DNA of 64,000 nucleotides from Bacillota bacterium (GTDB lineage Bacteria; Bacillota; Clostridia; Oscillospirales; Ruminococcaceae): the NCBI GenBank assembly GCA_023391005.1, contig JAEWBS010000022.1, positions 1 through 64,000 of the forward strand, read 5' to 3'. The first letter of the stretch is position 1. Every line of letters starts with the position of its first letter. The notes beneath the pieces were generated by a model. It saw only the letters and a list, made by a program, of their open reading frames with translations, was not told the DNA's origin and searched no databases. The position numbers and the translations under genes are program-made. This document shows, piece by piece, positions 61,812 through 64,000 of the stretch.

Positions 61812-63125
61812 TTATGATCTCCTGTAAAACATTTGTCGGTAAAGCCTGCGCCCCAGCGCAATCAGAATCAGGAATACGACAACGCTGATTCCCACAAGTA
61901 TGAGTAAAACGCGGTTTGTGCCTGAGAAAAAACCGTTTAGAGAGGTCGGAATGCCCTCACGGTAAACATAGGCCGTCTCAATGGCCTTTTCTTGGAATTG
62001 CGGGGCCTCAAGCTGTGGGAATCTCGTTTTATAGTTTGAAAGCGATAGCCACGCGTCATCCAAACCCTGAACGGTATCGGCGAGCGCCGCTTGGGTTTCA
62101 AACAGCGAAAAACGGATCATCGTATTGACCGGCAGGCCGCCGAAATGAAGTCCGGTGTGAGAAATGCTTTGCAGCGTCTCGAGCGAGATTTCAACGCCGG
62201 GCTTGTCCAAATTGTAGAGCACAATGCCTTCTTTAGTCAGCGCCGCGTTGGCTCGGGCCAGCTTTTCGGCCAATGGTGTGCGCTCCGTTTCGTATTGGCG
62301 CACAATGGGGTCGTGCAGAACGATGCTGCCTCCCTTTGTCTGCACATAGCGCAGCGCCTGCGTAAAGCGCTTAAAGGCGGGATAGTCAAGGTTGTCATAA
62401 ACCGGCATCACCCGGACGATAAAAGGAATGCCGCTTTGCGCGAAGCGGTCGGCGGTGGTGCGCAGCATCTCAAGGTCTGAAAAGGGGTATATTTCGTCGA
62501 GAAGTACATACATGTCGCCGGTTGTGGCCGCGTCGCCAAAATAGTCCCGCAGCAGGCCGCCGAGCATGATATAGCTCAGTCCCTGCTCCTGATACCACGG
62601 TGCGTAAGCGACGTTTGCACATATGATCCCAAAAGGAAAGCTTTCCCCGGTACTCAGCAAAATATTACCGTAGGGCCGGCTGTTTTCGGTCTGCCGCGCC
62701 AGCGTGGCGGCGTTGATAAACTGATATTGGCTGTGATCGCCCAATTGCAGCGTCGCGCTGAAATTTTTAAGCGCAAGCGTTGTTACACCCTCTATAGGTC
62801 CCGCGTCAGGCCCCACGCAGACTGTCGGGATTTTGGCGGCCACGGCATCGCGATACGGCTGGTTGATCGTGGTGACCACAAAGCTGTAACGCTGCGGCAG
62901 ATCGGAGGTGTAGTCTGCCTCAGACACCGAATGCACCGTTTTGCCATTTGCGCGGATCAGCGCTTCAAGCGCCGCGCGGCCGTTTTGCACGTCGCAGACC
63001 AGCAGCACCTCGGCGGAATCTGCTTCGACGGTCTGCGGCGAATCAGCCAGAACACCGAGCGTTAACAGCAGCAATGCCGCCATAAAAAACGCGGCGATGC
63101 GGCTATATCGTTTCAAGCGCCTCAT
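61812..63125 (-). CDS. DUF2334 domain protein (polysaccharide-deacetylase-like)
   Basis: 437 residues. Signal peptide, N-terminal domain to about 180, DUF2334 region (YVLLDEIYPFSDLEMLRTTADRFAQSGIPFIVRVMPVYDN, SIVLHDPIVRQYE) and a C-terminal anchor helix (VLLILVGISVVVFLILIAL). DUF2334 is related to polysaccharide deacetylases, but the usual metal-binding His/Asp set is not fully visible, so activity is uncertain. ATGA overlap with the upstream gene; three bases before the glycosyltransferase. It likely edits or guides the polymer outside the membrane. Confidence 0.82.
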   Translation of the reverse strand: MRRLKRYSRIAAFFMAALLLLTLGVLADSPQTVEADSAEVLLVCDVQNGRAALEALIRANGKTVHSVSEADYTSDLPQRYSFVVTTINQPYRDAVAAKIPTVCVGPDAGPIEGVTTLALKNFSATLQLGDHSQYQFINAATLARQTENSRPYGNILLSTGESFPFGIICANVAYAPWYQEQGLSYIMLGGLLRDYFGDAATTGDMYVLLDEIYPFSDLEMLRTTADRFAQSGIPFIVRVMPVYDNLDYPAFKRFTQALRYVQTKGGSIVLHDPIVRQYETERTPLAEKLARANAALTKEGIVLYNLDKPGVEISLETLQSISHTGLHFGGLPVNTMIRFSLFETQAALADTVQGLDDAWLSLSNYKTRFPQLEAPQFQEKAIETAYVYREGIPTSLNGFFSGTNRVLLILVGISVVVFLILIALGRRLYRQMFYRRS

Positions 63126-64000
63126 CCTTTCTCGTTTAATGCCGCTTTCTGCGCCTGTGCGCGCAGTGCTGTGAGCGCCATGAGATTGTCAAAGGAATAG
63201 GCCTGTTGTGTGGCCGCGTCGGCAAAAGCGCCATAAAGCGCGCTTTGTTTGTCGGTAATTTGCAGGGCGCGCAGCTTCTCCATAGCCGCATTCATCAACG
63301 CCTGATCACCCTCGGCGTCGCCCAATAGCGCGCAGAGCGCATAGATGGCGGTGGATTCAATCTGGTTGACGGGCGTGCCCTGCGGGGTATATGCCCCGTA
63401 AATGGCGCCCTGTGCCAGCGCTGTTTTAACCCAACGCAGCGTGGCCGCAGAACCCTCGCCCACCTCAGAAAGATGCAGCGCGGTCAAAAGCGCCTCGACC
63501 ATATTGACATGCTCGGTTTCATAGGCTTGAGTCTCAAGATTGTAACGGGTTTGATAAAACGGAAAATCGTCGCCTAAATAGCCCTGCCTTAGAATCTTGC
63601 GCATACTTTTTTCAACGTTATTCCAATGTTGGTCAAGCGTACCCAGCAGACGCATTGTTTTAAGGTCTGAGAAGCACAGTGTGCTGACAGGTCCTGCAAA
63701 GATGAGCGTTTCGTCATAACAATCGAGCAGCATGCCGTCCTGTACGTTGGTTTGGTACAACCGTTTGGCCCAGCTTTCGCAAAGTGCCTGATACGCGGGA
63801 TTTGAAAACGCCTGTGCGCCTTCGAGCAACCCCCTGAGAATACGCAGATCGTCAATGGAAGCGTTGATGGCGTAGGGCGAGCCGTCCTCCCGCGCGCGGT
63901 AGGACAGCAGTGCGCCGGTATCCAAAGTGCGGGTGATAAAGCCAAGCGTCTGCGAGAAGCCGTGTGCGTTGGCAATCGCCGCGTAGTAGCGCAGCATTAG
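63122..64000 (-). CDS. GH8-like glycosidase of the exopolysaccharide operon (partial)
   Basis: About 293 residues visible; the frame is still open at the window edge, so the N-terminus is missing. (alpha/alpha)6-type text with ASIDDLRILRGLLEGAQ, NMVEALLTALHLSEVGEGSAATLRWV and IESTAIYALCALLGDAEG resembles GH8/BcsZ-like or related barrel hydrolases found in such operons. It would clip or free the polymer. The call is by context plus pattern; catalytic residues cannot be checked without the missing part. Confidence 0.65.
   Translation of the reverse strand, partial: LMLRYYAAIANAHGFSQTLGFITRTLDTGALLSYRAREDGSPYAINASIDDLRILRGLLEGAQAFSNPAYQALCESWAKRLYQTNVQDGMLLDCYDETLIFAGPVSTLCFSDLKTMRLLGTLDQHWNNVEKSMRKILRQGYLGDDFPFYQTRYNLETQAYETEHVNMVEALLTALHLSEVGEGSAATLRWVKTALAQGAIYGAYTPQGTPVNQIESTAIYALCALLGDAEGDQALMNAAMEKLRALQITDKQSALYGAFADAATQQAYSFDNLMALTALRAQAQKAALNEKG

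Overview
The window reads as ordinary chromosome of a GC-rich Firmicute, most likely a spore-forming gut-type member of the Clostridia. This rests on strong Shine-Dalgarno sites with AGGAGG cores, consensus sigma-A promoters, an alpha2-type glycyl-tRNA synthetase, a LysM/GH18 spore-cortex-type hydrolase, Feo and polyamine operons of clostridial type, and Cys-rich redox regulators. The taxonomic call is inference. No insertion sequence, prophage, CRISPR array or tRNA gene was seen. The left end is the tail of an rRNA operon (23S 3' end, 5S, terminator), and the right end cuts an exopolysaccharide operon.

Layout. 0.5-2 kb: DegV and a nitroreductase. 2.1-5.6 kb (minus): a three-gene split glutamate synthase with a palindromic operator over its promoter and a terminator hairpin in its leader. 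5.7-6.7 kb: a DUF4349 lipoprotein. 6.9-7.4 kb: a structured, apparently non-coding transcript from a perfect consensus promoter. 7.5-13.8 kb: a polyamine operon (speD, speA, speE, speB, carboxyspermidine dehydrogenase, nspC) holding two routes from putrescine to spermidine. 14.2-18.1 kb: a small basic protein, an SLC13/ArsB-type permease, and a Fur-family regulator with a permease/TIGR03943 pair behind a Fur/Zur-like box. 18.3-21.7 kb: feoA-feoA-feoB, a FeoB-associated Cys-rich peptide and a short DtxR/MntR-like regulator, with repeated GGTTAG-N6-CTAACC sites. 22-31 kb: a SleL-like hydrolase, a LysR regulator, an unidentified two-gene unit, DUF4153, glyS and alr. 31.4-38.3 kb: a UPF0597 cysteine desulfidase with a divergent LysR gene, a UroD-like methyltransferase and a tripartite tricarboxylate transporter. 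38.4-41.3 kb: CoA genes (coaBC divergent from panT-coaX). 41-47.6 kb: envelope and miscellaneous single genes.

47.8-52.5 kb is the most interesting block. A Crp/Fnr regulator faces a minus-strand set made of a ferredoxin, a NapH-like membrane Fe-S protein, thioredoxin and an 814-residue fusion (CoA-disulfide-reductase-like, rhodanese, TusA, DsrE). The two promoters in that set carry near-identical TGTGAttg-GTTAC sites at exactly the same distance from their -10 boxes, in a class II activator position. This suggests a small redox/sulfur regulon run by the adjacent regulator.

52.7-57.3 kb holds housekeeping genes (DUF255 thioredoxin-like protein, CoA-binding protein, UPF0316, a DNA glycosylase). 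57.5-64 kb (minus) is a BcsA/BcsB-like exopolysaccharide operon ending in a membrane protein with a degenerate GGDEF domain. It has lost the active site but keeps an RxxD c-di-GMP I-site, as in Listeria PssE-type receptors.
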